A stretch of DNA of 29,329 bases from Symsagittifera roscoffensis (GCF_963678635.1 NW_026970929.1:64001-93329); one strand, 5' to 3'; shown: positions 18,626 to 27,966, numbered from the stretch's first letter. Notes: generated by a model not told the origin, from the sequence alone. Made by a program: numbers and translations.

Positions 18626-19434
18626 AATGTAAAGACAGCTCTACTCTGAAACAAAAAACTGACGATAAAATAATTAAGGTTGAAAGGAGGGATAAGGTTA
18701 AGACTAGAAAAGTATGATTAAAGATATTAAAATCCTTAAAGCTCGAGAAGGGGGAGGCAAGATTTGGAAGGGTTGGACCGGGACAAAGAGGTCGAATTGG
18801 TGATGGTTATGGCGACGCCCTCAAGTAGAGGTGTGAGATCCAGAAAGAGGAAAAGGGAAGTAGAAGAGTTGACTAGTCCCTCGGCGGACGCGGTCTCTGA
18901 GAAGAATCTGAGGGAGTCGGCTCCCATGATTCTAGCGCGATGGAAGACAGCGGTCTACAAGGGTAGCTTCGAACCAAGGAAGCTGGCCGAGGTGGTGAAA
19001 GAGATGGAGGCCTCGACGAGTCTGGCAACGGAAGAAGACTTCAGACCTCAGAAGGCGAGCACGAAAAGGGGTTCGACGAGAAGACAAACGTGAGAAGTAG
19101 ACCTTGGCAAAGAATGGATCTCGAGCGAGCACCAGCCTATTTGAAAACAAGTGGCCAGCAATCCTCTTGAGAAGAATGCGACGAGGAGTACCGCTCGATC
19201 TTGGTGGGTGGCTCTGGGGACAATGAAGGAGCTGGAGGATTGCTTAAAGAAACTCGTTGGTGGAGTCTCCCGCAAGCGTAGCAATTGGGTTACCCAACAA
19301 AAACCCGAGATTAACAAGTTAGAACTGGGGAGCCAGCTGAAACGAACTTGGTAAAACTTAATGCGGGATTACTTCGAAAAGGCGATGAGAACACCCTCGT
19401 CCTCGTTGCAATTGATGGAAAATCCTTTCGTTAG
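18626..19434 (+). pseudogene. 3' module, fifth segment (weak)
   Basis: After about 130 nt of AT-rich sequence with many stops, a frame at 18764-19093 encodes a basic linker (RSRKRKREVEELTSPSADAV) followed by a helical stretch (ILARWKTAVYKGSFEPRKLA, VVKEMEASTSL). 19094-19434 has coding-like pieces in several frames (FENKWPAILLRRMRRGVPLD, ESPASVAIGLP) but no long ORF. The patch RKRKR could be a nuclear localisation signal. Assignment to one ancestral protein is uncertain. Confidence 0.33.
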
Positions 19435-20034
19435 AACAGCTTAGTGGGAGTAGAACTGGAGACGTTGACCTCATACGACAAGTTGCAACTGGGCAGCAAG
19501 AATCTAGAGGTTTATCAAATGCTGGTGCAGCATGATGCCAGGGATGATTCCGGCTTGATTCTAGCAAGGAGGAAAGATGCTACTTGTTTCTTGAGGCGGA
19601 TAATGTCCATAATTACCGACAGTTTCGTCCACGCGTGTCAGCAGAGGGCAGCGGGAAATAAGATTATGGAAAGGAAAATCTCCACGGTCATCTTGAACGT
19701 GTACCAGAGTACTGGGATCGAGAAGGAGGACGGCTCCAGGCAATCTCTAGAGAATCATAGGAAACTTGATGAAATACGAAGATTCTACAACAAGAAATTC
19801 GAAGAGGGACATGATGTGCATCGTAGCTTGGCCTCGGTCGAAGATTACTCGAAACCCAACAAACGGGGAGACTACCAATATGTATCTGGAGTAATGGGGA
19901 TAGCATACAACCCTTTTTTGGATTCAGAGGCCGGGAGCGCTCACAGGAATCACGAAGTGACGGAGCTGTTAAAGTTTTGGACAGAGAAGATAATCGAGAT
20001 TGATCCAGTGGAAAGAGAAAGACCCCCATGGTAA
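19435..20034 (+). CDS. 3' module, sixth segment: 199-codon ORF
   Basis: The longest clean frame of the 3' module is open from just after TAG 19432 to TAA 20032, with a second in-frame TAA next to it. There is no ATG near its beginning, so it was probably continuous with upstream sequence. Readable parts are SYDKLQLGSKNLEVYQMLVQ, RKDATCFLRRIMSIITDSFV, NKIMERKISTVILNVYQSTG, NKRGDYQYVSGVMGIAYNPF and VTELLKFWTEKIIEIDPVER. The double stop suggests a genuine C-terminus. No family is recognised. Mainly helical, with a single pair of cysteines and no membrane segment. Confidence 0.5.
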   Translation, partial: NSLVGVELETLTSYDKLQLGSKNLEVYQMLVQHDARDDSGLILARRKDATCFLRRIMSIITDSFVHACQQRAAGNKIMERKISTVILNVYQSTGIEKEDGSRQSLENHRKLDEIRRFYNKKFEEGHDVHRSLASVEDYSKPNKRGDYQYVSGVMGIAYNPFLDSEAGSAHRNHEVTELLKFWTEKIIEIDPVERERPPW

Positions 20035-20573
20035 TAAGCGTGCCGCGCTCGAACAAAAGAGTAGAATTAAAAAAGGGGAAGGGAAATGGCATGCTGATTA
20101 CGAATTTAGGAGTGGTTTAAAAGTTGCTGAGGCCTTCCTGGTGCACACATCCCCACACAAGCTTGATTGAAGAGGTCACGGAGTGAGTGAGGCTAGCGCC
20201 GACGAAGGATGAAGACTTGGGAACTCTGAATGCAATACACAAAATGATCCTACCTCAGAGCAAGGCGTCGGGTAAGGCAACGAGCAAGCTAGGATCAGTG
20301 AAGAAGATGGAATCAGGTAGTTGTCTTGATCTGACGTGTTGAAGCGGCGAGCACACTTGTGATGGACGATCGTGTGTCAGAATACAGTCTTTCTAGAGAG
20401 ATGACCTAGTCGCCTGGTTTGGCGAAATCACGGAAAGGCAGAAAAGCGAAGTGCAACTAGTGGCTGAGTGTTACACGAACACCACTGTGAATATTGCAAC
20501 GGCGTTAGGATTCTTCTCAAGGATGTGCAGTTTAATATCACTGGAGATGCTGGAGTCTGAGCGACAGCATTGA
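20035..20573 (+). pseudogene. 3' module, seventh segment (several stops)
   Basis: From about 20150 one frame reads coherently through stops at 20184, 20340 and 20394 to TGA 20571. It contains a cysteine-bearing patch (GSCLDLTC, SGEHTCDGRSCVRI), then DDLVAWFGEITERQKSEVQL, VAECYTNTTVNIATALGFFS and RMCSLISLEMLESERQ. NTT is a possible N-glycosylation site and the stretch after it is weakly hydrophobic. With the membrane anchor about 700 nt downstream, this hints at an envelope-like protein. I would not call it one from these features alone. Confidence 0.38.
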
Positions 20574-21336
20574 GCGTACAGTCATGGACGGGGGTGTTGC
20601 AAACAACCCAGAAGCACATCAGAGGGTGGAAGGTTGGCTTTGAGGCGGAAATGGGATTTCCCATGAACGAAGCCTACGGTCAGCCAGTGAAGGTGAAGTC
20701 CTTAGTGGGATCAGTAATGGCCAACCTATGTGGAAGCCACTACCCATTACACATGGCGATGGTAGACGTATCCCGCCGGAGGATAGTAATAGACAAAACC
20801 GCTCGGTACCCAATTGCGTACGACTGGCTCGAATGTCACACCATTCACACAGGTTATTGAGAAAGATCCTGGGGACTGTATCAAGGGAACAAAGAGATGA
20901 CTTAATTGAAATCTGGGGTGAAGAACTCTTGAATTTGGAAAACGAAAACACGAGCGACTTCGAGAGACAGAACACAATCGGGAAGCCGATTAATAGTGCC
21001 CCAGTCCAGAAGGGGAATGATACAACACATGAGAAAATGTTGGAACTGGAACCTCTACTAGAAGCTTCGGGAAAGTGCAACCTATGGAGCATTGCTATCA
21101 CGCATGTGGAAAGCCCATGCCATTGTCTGGCACAGACGTTGTGGTATCCGGAGCATGCGAACCTCTGCTTTGTATGGGACGTTGAAGAACTTCAGTCAAT
21201 CGGATTACCCGATCATCGGCAGAAGGTGACCATCTTGGTAGTAAGCACAATGTTGGCGCTGTTGGCGCTGAGATGGATCGAGGAGAACGTAAAGAAATAT
21301 CGGGAGTCGAAGACACCGACAGCGGAGTCGATATAG
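20574..21336 (+). pseudogene. 3' module, eighth segment with membrane anchor
   Basis: 20574-20860 is open in one frame (QSWTGVLQTTQKHIRGWKVG, SVMANLCGSHYPLHMAMVDV, YPIAYDWLECHTIHTGY). At about 20850 the frame changes to that of 20861-21336 (LRKILGTVSREQRDDLIEIW, EASGKCNLWSIAITHVESPC). Near the end is a 17-residue hydrophobic stretch, VTILVVSTMLALLALRW (21226-21276), followed by a charged tail (IEENVKKYRESKTPT) to TAG 21334. A single C-terminal anchor with a short basic tail fits a type I membrane protein, as retroviral Env would be. No fusion peptide, cleavage site or disulphide pattern is clear, and no homology is recognised. Confidence 0.45.
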
Positions 21337-21381
21337 CAGGAGACTTGAGTTGTTTGAGACCGCAAGGTAATTGCCATACCG

Positions 21382-21783
21382 ATGGAGGTCAGACACTTGT
21401 GGAGCCGCATAAAGTTCTTCCCGTGGTTTCGAGCGACACTGAGATCTTGGTTATATATGGTGACAAAAGATCATATGGAAAACCATCAGAAAAAATATCG
21501 ACAATTCCTGGCAGAGATAGGACCGGAAGCCTTCAAGAGACATTCGCTGACCCACAGAAAAGCGATCACTACAGATTGGAAAAGAGTCGGTAGGGTGTCT
21601 AGAGATAATACCAAGGCGAGGGAATCAATACTGGTAGAAGACTTGGCGAAGAACGTGAGCTTGAGTCTACACAACTCATTTTGCTTGAACAGGGAATCGA
21701 AAGTGAAGGGTTTGCCAAACCAGCCAAAGAGGTTGCAAGAGCAGAGGGATTCGATGCGATCCTACGAACAACTAAACGCGTGA
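21382..21783 (+). CDS. Last small ORF of the 3' module
   Basis: 133 codons run from ATG 21382 to TGA 21781. The product is basic and aromatic at its start (MEVRHLWSRIKFFPWFRATL, RSWLYMVTKDHMENHQKKY) and then charged (FLAEIGPEAFKRHSLTHRKA, SILVEDLAKN). It lies in the same frame as the preceding anchor-bearing ORF, 45 nt after its stop, with two further stops between. A competing frame is open over 21273-21593 but has poorer composition. The function is unknown; it could be a separate small protein or the remains of the same polyprotein. Confidence 0.4.
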   Translation: MEVRHLWSRIKFFPWFRATLRSWLYMVTKDHMENHQKKYRQFLAEIGPEAFKRHSLTHRKAITTDWKRVGRVSRDNTKARESILVEDLAKNVSLSLHNSFCLNRESKVKGLPNQPKRLQEQRDSMRSYEQLNA

Positions 21784-22327
21784 CGAGAGATCGTAATCAG
21801 CTCCGATGATGATGGAGCGCTGCTAAGGCAGATCACGGTGTCAAACACATCAGGGCCTAGCACCTCAAAAGCAAGAACCGCGAAATGAGCAGGGAGCTTA
21901 GTGAGGGATTCTTGAGTCTTGAGAGGGAAGGAAAGGGGCTCGAGTGTGAACTCGGATGAAATCTGAGGTCACGAAAAAGAAAATTTAACGAAACGAAATA
22001 TTGTTGTTAATATGCTATATTTATTATAAAATCAAAATGTTGCATGACAATTTTCTGATTGGACAAGACAAAAGAAATTTTAATCATGAGCTTGCAACGA
22101 GGAAATTTAAGGTGCAGGTGTATGCAGATTTTTAGTGCTGTTTGGTGATAGTGTGACAACTTTGCACGGCCGGGAATTTTGGGGTGTAGATAAAGTTAAA
22201 TCTGCTGCAAACTTCTGTAATTGACCAGACCACTGGCACTGTATCTTGAGCAACACTCAACATTCTGGGGTTCATTGGCAGACGGCAACACACGATGAAG
22301 ACATCGATCTTGAGTCCAGAGAGTATG
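21784..22327 (+). other. 3' tail of the element before the LTR
   Basis: About 540 nt with no clear gene. A strong purine tract, GAGAGGGAAGGAAAGGGG, lies at 21921-21938. The rest is AT-rich (21980-22130). A frame open from 22225 enters the LTR. Directly before the LTR the sequence (GAGTCCAGAGAGTATG) is only a weak polypurine tract. Confidence 0.5.
21921..21938 (+). promoter_or_regulatory. Polypurine tract, oddly placed
   Basis: Eighteen consecutive purines (GAGAGGGAAGGAAAGGGG) form the best polypurine tract in the 3' part, but they lie 389 nt upstream of the mapped LTR start. The tract primes plus-strand DNA and normally abuts the 3' LTR. See the finding on this conflict. Confidence 0.35.
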
Positions 22328-22901
22328 TGCCAGTCGGTCAAATTTGGAAGTTTGAACTTGAGCAATACGAACAACGTGACTTTGGGGTGAAATGGAATTT
22401 TCCAAAAAGTCGAATTGAGCATGTCATGCTCAACTTTCTCGCGACAACTGAAAATCTCAGAAATATAATATCGGAACGATCGAACTGCAATCGCGGGAAA
22501 ATGGTCGAACAAAAGCAGCGGGAGATTGCTATTCGCAACTTTCAGACATAAAAATTACACTAAAGTAGAGCTGCCTCATCCTGAAATAGGAGACAGAACG
22601 ATTACGAAAGAAGAAGATATTGATTCGAAGTGGACCAGAATGAACCTTCGGGGGAAAGGTGGACAACCGAAGTCTCCCCACGGTCCAGCCGCAAAAACTT
22701 ATTTCTTAAGTTAAAACTCATTTCTTTTGCTGGAATTCATTAATTACAGACTTCTTGAGTTAAAACTTAATCACCTTTAATGCTAGAGATGCTGATTAAT
22801 TTAGTTACTCCGATTCTCGAGTGTGCTGGTATGTAAGTACCCAATTTAGTTTTCTTGAGTGTGTTTTATAATTGTTATGTTGAGGTAATGAGAGCTTTAC
22901 G

Positions 22902-22924
22902 TTGATCCATCTGAAATGGATCAA
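22902..22924. promoter_or_regulatory. Perfect palindrome in the 3' LTR
   Basis: TTGATCCAT-CTGAA-ATGGATCAA, identical to 5941-5963 in the 5' LTR. The neighbouring bases differ (CTTTAGG against CTTTACG before it; TGTCTAATAGA against TGCCTAATAAA after it). Confidence 0.6.
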
Positions 22925-22937
22925 AGTTCCACTGCCT

Positions 22938-22943
22938 AATAAA
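22938..22943 (+). terminator. AATAAA polyadenylation signal in the 3' LTR
   Basis: The canonical hexamer lies 71 bp downstream of the TATA-like box and 14 nt after the palindrome, where it could end transcripts at an R/U5 boundary. The left LTR has AATAGA at the matching place, which would favour readthrough there; this may be only mutation. Confidence 0.45.
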
Positions 22944-23230
22944 TAGTAACTGTACGGACTGTTCCGACCCTGTTTTTAATGGCGTTCGCGTATTTTGGGT
23001 ATTTTGAGAATTAAATATGGGGACATCTTTATTTTCTAGAGTGGGGGTATTTTGGTAGTGGCCTTAAAGCTGTAACGAGGGTTTTAGTCTCATGTCGCAA
23101 GTGAACCGAATTGGCTCCGACCGTTCGAGAAAGAAAAAGACAAAAAACAGTGTCCCTGACTATTGAGCCAATGGTTATAGGGCCTATTTTTCTTTAACCT
23201 CATATGTAAGTTAAGCAGGCGACTGTTACA

Positions 23231-23235
23231 ATCTG
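23231..23235. repeat. Target-site duplication, right copy (ATCTG)
   Basis: ATCTG follows the terminal CA of the right LTR and equals 5402-5406. Removing the insert and one copy joins the old integrase finger (..RR.I) to LAKEQP, as expected of the empty site. Confidence 0.85.
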
Positions 23236-24010
23236 GCAAAGGAACAGCCTATCGCTTGGGAAAACAGTTGCAGCAAAAAGAAACTAATCTTCATTGACTG
23301 GACATCCAGCAAAGAGCAAAGAATTATACTGCTTCTTGTTTAGGCGTGAAAAGACTGGATTAAAGCATTCCCCACCAAAAGCACAACCTCTCTAACCATC
23401 AAGAAGTGCCTATTAATAACCTTTGTGAGATATGGAGTACCACAAACTGTAGTCTCTGACAATGGACCCAAAATTGTGAGCGATAACTTCAAAAAATGAT
23501 TGAAATCTCAGAAAAACTTTGAAAATGAATCACCGATCTATCGCCCACGAGCATATGAATTAGCAGACAGAGCATTCCAACAATTATACGTACCAGGAAG
23601 GCACGATGAAAAACTTATCAGACAATTTCTTCGCTATTCTCAAACAAAAACTAAAGATGACAGAATCACCGCCGAAGCCAAAGGAAAACACTAGCAAAAC
23701 TAGTTCTTGGACACGAAATTAATGTAATTTCCATCATAGAGTTTGATGCATATGTAAATTTTTCATTCAGTCTAACAAAGACAGAAAACAGCCTGTAACT
23801 TTCAACAATCCACATTGAAAAAAGACATCTCGAATCCAACCCAGTCAATCAGAAGGTAAAGTTCTTGTATGAGAAAACTAGATTGCAAGATGCAGTCAAT
23901 AGATCAATACCACAGATGAAACGAATGACACTGTCTATTATGAAACTCCAGTGCAACATGAAATCAAAGAGCAACCGGTCATCTCCAAACAACCAAGCTG
24001 AACCGATTTA
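23236..24010 (+). pseudogene. Old Ty3/gypsy integrase, right half
   Basis: This continues the remnant that ends at 5406. It reads LAKEQPIAWEN, LIFIDWTSSKEQ, KDWIKAFPTKSTTSLTIKKC, LLITFVRYGVPQTVVSDNGP, and then SPIYRPRAYELADRAFQQL. This is the gypsy integrase core: the W.EAFP.KSTTS..TI, F.R.G.P...VSDNGP and SP.YHP..NG.AER blocks. The first catalytic D (FIDW) and second D (SDNGP) are kept. The glutamate of the final motif falls on D (LADRAF) and H of YHP is R. A stop breaks the frame at 23498-23500. The tail to about 24010 (LYEKTRLQDAVNRSIPQMKR, then ETPVQHEIKEQPVISKQPS) resembles the C-terminus of such a Pol. Confidence 0.8.
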
Positions 24011-26700
24011 GATATAATATTTCGAATGTAATTATAAAAACTATCAAAATTGAGAAAATCAACCTATAAAGACTTTTTATCTCTAATGGCATATCTTAAA
24101 TTTATCTATATAATTTCCCACTGCTAACAATTGCTCAATCTGACAAAAAATTTTTGCCTGGTACGGATCCACAACAGAAGCCTCAAAAAAGTCTTTTTCG
24201 TCTAAGCAACTTTGATTTTTTCCTCTGAAAAATCCAATCAACATTTACGAAGGCCTTTACTGCGTTACTTGATAATTGTTACGATAAGCTAAGAAAAACC
24301 CTACGCAGTTTTTGAGGTTTAATTTTAGTTCAGAACTGCTGAAAATTTGTTTCTACTGTTTAACAAAATAAACGAACTTACATCAGGATGAAACGAGTAC
24401 GTTTTTTATCTGATTGCAAAAATCAAGCACGCCAAAACATCTACAGAACAATTTTCAGTCTCTTGCTTGATATTAGAAGATCAATTTCTTCCGCATGAAA
24501 AGGTTTTTTGCTAATTGTGACCGACAACAAATCAGGGCAACAAATAGACCCTCAATTAGAATGATTCTACCCTCCCTACCCTCCTCTCTTAGTACTTTTA
24601 ACAGCAAAGATGTTAAGTAGCCAGCATACATTTGTTTGGTTTTGATAAGTACAAGAAATCAGAACAAAAGTCTGAAAAAAACTTTTAGAAAACATTGACC
24701 AAAAGATCTAGAACTGTTTATCATTGGCTTTTTTTATAGCTAAGACAGCTTGAGAAAAATGGTTCAAATGTTAATTTTTTTCATTCTGCTGTTCAATCTA
24801 AAAATTAAAATGCTTTTTCGAAACCCAAAATTTTTGAACAAATTCTGCTTTCATGATTCATAGCTGAGTTTGCACTCTTTTACCGATTTTTTTTCCAATC
24901 CAGAGAAATTAAAAAAGAAACATCAAACATTTGATTTTTATTTGAATTTTTTTTTTGCAAAAACCCAAACGAAGTTTATAAGCGTTTTCAATACTTTCCT
25001 TGACATTTATTGATCTGAGCTAAGACAAATTTTGCTGCATTATTTAAGGTTTAAGTTCAATTTAGAACCTTTAAGAGCTTGTATTCTTGCTGTTTAATAA
25101 AAACAAAAGCCCATATGAAAAAAAAAAACTTAATGCGAAGTTTTAACTAATTGCAATAACACCTGAGCATCTGAGTGAATAAATTTCAATCCTTTGCCTG
25201 ACAATCAAAGATATGGTTTGTAAAACTGTTTTTTTCTGCAAAATGAGACTACAAAAATTCTATCATTTGTTATTTTTTGCACTCACATCAGAAATGAAAA
25301 TTAGCCAACAGAAAATTGAAAATTTTCATTGAAAGCAAGAAATCAGCACAAAATTCAGGTGTTTTTAAAAAAAAATCAGTACTCAATCTAAAAAAGTAAT
25401 TTGCCCATAAGACCTAGAGTCTAGAACAACTTCTGATTGACGCTTTTTGACAAAACTGATACAGAATGAGACAACTGGGTCTATCAAAAACATTTTCATA
25501 TGGTAGGAAAATCTAAAAAATATAATACAACTTCGAAACATTAATATAGTAGTGTTCTTGCTCCATTTCCGCTTGCAACTTCAAATATATCATCAATCAG
25601 ATCTCAAAACATCTTTTGCCTCTGAACAAGCTCTAAAACATTTTTTTTTCTCAAAGCAACTTGCTCGAACTATTTAAGTGTCTGCAAAATCTTCTTGACA
25701 CTTAATAATTTCGGCAATTTCTAACAATCTTCTTTGGCACCACTTTTTACCGGTGAGAGTATTACTTGTTCCATTTGAAAAACTGAATATCGAACAACGT
25801 TAAATTGTGCTGCACCTTTTAGAGATTATTTACTAAAACTTCACAGATTGGTTAGAACTTAAATGATTACTAACAGAGATTCAGATTGATTAAGATATCT
25901 TTCAATTTACACCAGCCATTTTATGAAAGCAATGGATAAAGTCGGAAAATCAGCTATAAATGTAAGAAATTTCTAAAATCTTAAGTTATCAAGGCAAAAT
26001 TCAAAATGGTTGCCAGAAAAAATATATATTTCGGGAAGAAAATTTATGAGGATTGTGACAATTTTCTAGAACCAAGAAACATGTATAGCTTGCTTAGTTT
26101 CAACATTCAAACACTGAAAACAATTCTTTGAAATTGATGTTATTCCTTGATTTTATAGAATTCAAGCTAAAACCGAGTTTTTGTAGCTGTCTGAAGAAGT
26201 AATACCAAACATACATCAGTATCGTTAACATTTTTTTGACAAATCTTCAGCACGTAAGTGTTAGTAAAAGCTGAAAAAGAAAAAGATGAGATTTGAAATA
26301 TCATAGTTGCCTATCTTCAGATTGAGGGCTTTACCATCACTGTTCAATGAACTTTTGACCAATTTCTTGAGCTTTCTAAATTTGAAAAAAAAAAAACTAG
26401 AAGCAAGTTTTTAGTCGCAGAAAAGATTTTTAAATACATCATCCTATTTGATTACAAAACTCTGCACGAAATCCAGTAATAATTTTTTGCGCCCAAGGTC
26501 ATTTGAAAAACAAAGGAGTCCTCTAGCCAGTTGACAGTTGAGAAAGGTGGTAAGCAGTTTTTTTTTTGGTTAAAACTATTGGTAAATGAAAAACACTGAC
26601 TCGGGCAATGGTAGATAAAGGAAATTAGTTTCATAGAAAATAGTTTTGTTACGTTCTTAGAATGTTACGTTATTAGTTGGATTAGATCAGCGATCTAAAG
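24011..26700. other. AT-rich intergenic DNA with diverged long repeats
   Basis: No gene is supported. Blocks recur in the same order at a spacing of about 700-750 bp. Block A is GATAAGCTAAGA (about 24282) against GAGCTAAGACA (about 25017). Block B is CTGTTTAACAAAATAAACG (24357) against CTGTTTAATAAAAACAAAAG (25091). Block C is TTTTCAGTCTCTTGCTTGAT (24454) against TTTCAATCCTTTGCCTGACA (25186). Block D is ACAAGAAATCAGAACAAAAG (24651) against GCAAGAAATCAGCACAAAAT (25336). A third, weaker copy seems to start near 25600. This suggests an ancient tandem duplication or satellite-like family. Confidence 0.45.
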
Positions 26701-26754
26701 TTTGATTAGTTTTGACGTTTAATTTTTTGGCCTTTTTATAGATTTGTATATGTT

Positions 26755-27966
26755 TTACGCGTAGTCATCTTCACCCAATTGCGCTTGTCTGTTTTCTCTC
26801 GCCAGCGGATGTTTAAATGATCGAGTATGGGATTTCTTGAGTTCGTTAATGATAAGGTTCAGGCTCTCATTGTTGTGGTGCTCAGCTAAGTCCGCCTCTC
26901 TCCGTTGTACTATTTTTTTGATGTCCTCGCAGGCTGCCAGCGAATTTTTGCTTAGCTTCTCTTGCATTCGATTGATCTCCTTGATGTCTTTTTTTGCGTC
27001 CAATGCCACCAGTCTTTCCATTGAGGCAAGCCTATCCATAATATGCTTTTTTGAAACATCCAAGTAAATGACTGACATGTTGTGTGCAACAAATGCCAAA
27101 CGGCTGGCGTTGATTGCACTTGTGCGAAGAATTTCTCCATGAAAATCTTTCAAGTCGTGCTCATGTGCCTTTTCTAACAAGTAGGTTGAGTCTACCACAA
27201 AACTGTTGATGTTTATGCTCTGCGAAACTGATACAAAAAACAGAATCAGTTCACCCCATTGTTCTTTTAGTTCCCGAAGTGCATTAAGGCTCTTTCTCAG
27301 AATTTCTTTGATTTGATCGAAATCTATCTCATCGATCCTAATTTTGGCCAAAACAGCGATGTTTTGTTCCATTCTTTCTTTACTTTCCTGTATGCGCTGA
27401 TTAGCATATCTAACATCTGAGCGGGCATCTTCTAACGTTTGTTGAGCGATTCCTAATTTGTGCTGAAAGTTCTCACTTTGCTGTTCCACAGCGCTTTTTT
27501 TGTTTTTGGCATTCTTATCCGTGTTGGGCGCTCTTTGCAGCGCTGATGTAGCTCCTAAATCCGCGAAATAAGATTCCCTTGCACTGAGTGACACCTCGAT
27601 TTTGATTTTCAACGATTTTACATTGTCCTTGTCAACATCTGATCTCATTGTTACTTGCTCCTTCTCAGCCTGTATGTCTTTCAACAATTTGTACTCTTCG
27701 TCTAATTGCGCCTTCTCAGCTTTTAATGATTCTACTCGGTATACTTTTGCAAATTTTTCTTGGGTTTTTACACGTTTTCGATATTCATAGTCAATTTTTA
27801 CGGCTGCGCATGCTTCCATTATCTCAGCAATCAAATCGTTGACATCTCGAAAAAATTTTTCAGTTTCTTGGCATTTTTCGCGACAGATATCAGTAATTCG
27901 AATTAGATGTTTGAGATTCCTTGTTGCAAGAAATGTGACATCTTTATTGTTTTCGCATAATAAAAT
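26755..27966 (-). CDS. Coiled-coil protein, terminal exon
   Basis: On the minus strand a frame is open from 27966, directly after the acceptor TTTAATTTAG, to TAA 26757-26755: 403 codons. No ATG begins it, so earlier exons are needed. Residues 1-45 include NLKHLIRITDICREKCQETE. Residues about 60-215 are a charged coiled coil (KAQLDEEYKLLKDIQAEKEQ, HKLGIAQQTLEDARSDVRYA). Residues about 238-260 are hydrophobic (ELILFFVSVSQSININSFVV). A further helical part (LAFVAHNMSVIYLDVSKKHI, ERLVALDAKKDIKEINRMQE) ends in a polar tail. It resembles large families of uncharacterised animal helical-bundle proteins, but I cannot name one. An ATTAAA signal lies about 32 nt past the stop. No frameshift: it looks intact and unlike the transposon next to it. 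Confidence 0.8.
   Translation of the reverse strand: MLLCENNKDVTFLATRNLKHLIRITDICREKCQETEKFFRDVNDLIAEIMEACAAVKIDYEYRKRVKTQEKFAKVYRVESLKAEKAQLDEEYKLLKDIQAEKEQVTMRSDVDKDNVKSLKIKIEVSLSARESYFADLGATSALQRAPNTDKNAKNKKSAVEQQSENFQHKLGIAQQTLEDARSDVRYANQRIQESKERMEQNIAVLAKIRIDEIDFDQIKEILRKSLNALRELKEQWGELILFFVSVSQSININSFVVDSTYLLEKAHEHDLKDFHGEILRTSAINASRLAFVAHNMSVIYLDVSKKHIMDRLASMERLVALDAKKDIKEINRMQEKLSKNSLAACEDIKKIVQRREADLAEHHNNESLNLIINELKKSHTRSFKHPLARENRQAQLGEDDYA

Larger units (their letters stand above)
5407..23230 (+). mobile_element. Giant Ty3/gypsy-type LTR retrotransposon (dead)
   Basis: The element spans about 17.8 kb between two directly repeated LTRs, is flanked by a 5-bp duplication, and is inserted in the integrase of an older gypsy element. 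Internal order is leader, gag, protease, RT, RNase H, integrase, C-terminal extension, macrodomain, spacer, large 3' module, AT-rich tail. Placement of integrase after RT/RNase H and the GPF motif define the Ty3/gypsy group. The length is about two to three times that of ordinary gypsy elements because of the 2.1-kb leader and about 6 kb of sequence after the macrodomain. LTR divergence of about 8% in the first 235 aligned bases, plus many stops and frameshifts, show an old, inactive copy. Coding parts are visibly less AT-rich than the flanking host DNA. Confidence 0.9.
22328..23230 (+). repeat. Right (3') LTR
   Basis: Begins TGCCAG, ends CTGTTACA, and is followed directly by ATCTG. It is homologous over its full length to 5407-6268. 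It carries a 40-bp block (about 22640-22679) absent from the left LTR, the TATAA box at 22867-22871, the unchanged palindrome at 22902-22924 and an AATAAA signal at 22938-22943. Confidence 0.9.

Noticed and set aside
16401-21783. Idea that this block is a separate host gene that the element inserted next to
   Set aside because: It lies between the LTRs, on the same strand, between the macrodomain and the 3' LTR, with no second set of LTRs or duplications seen inside. Nested insertion cannot be fully excluded.
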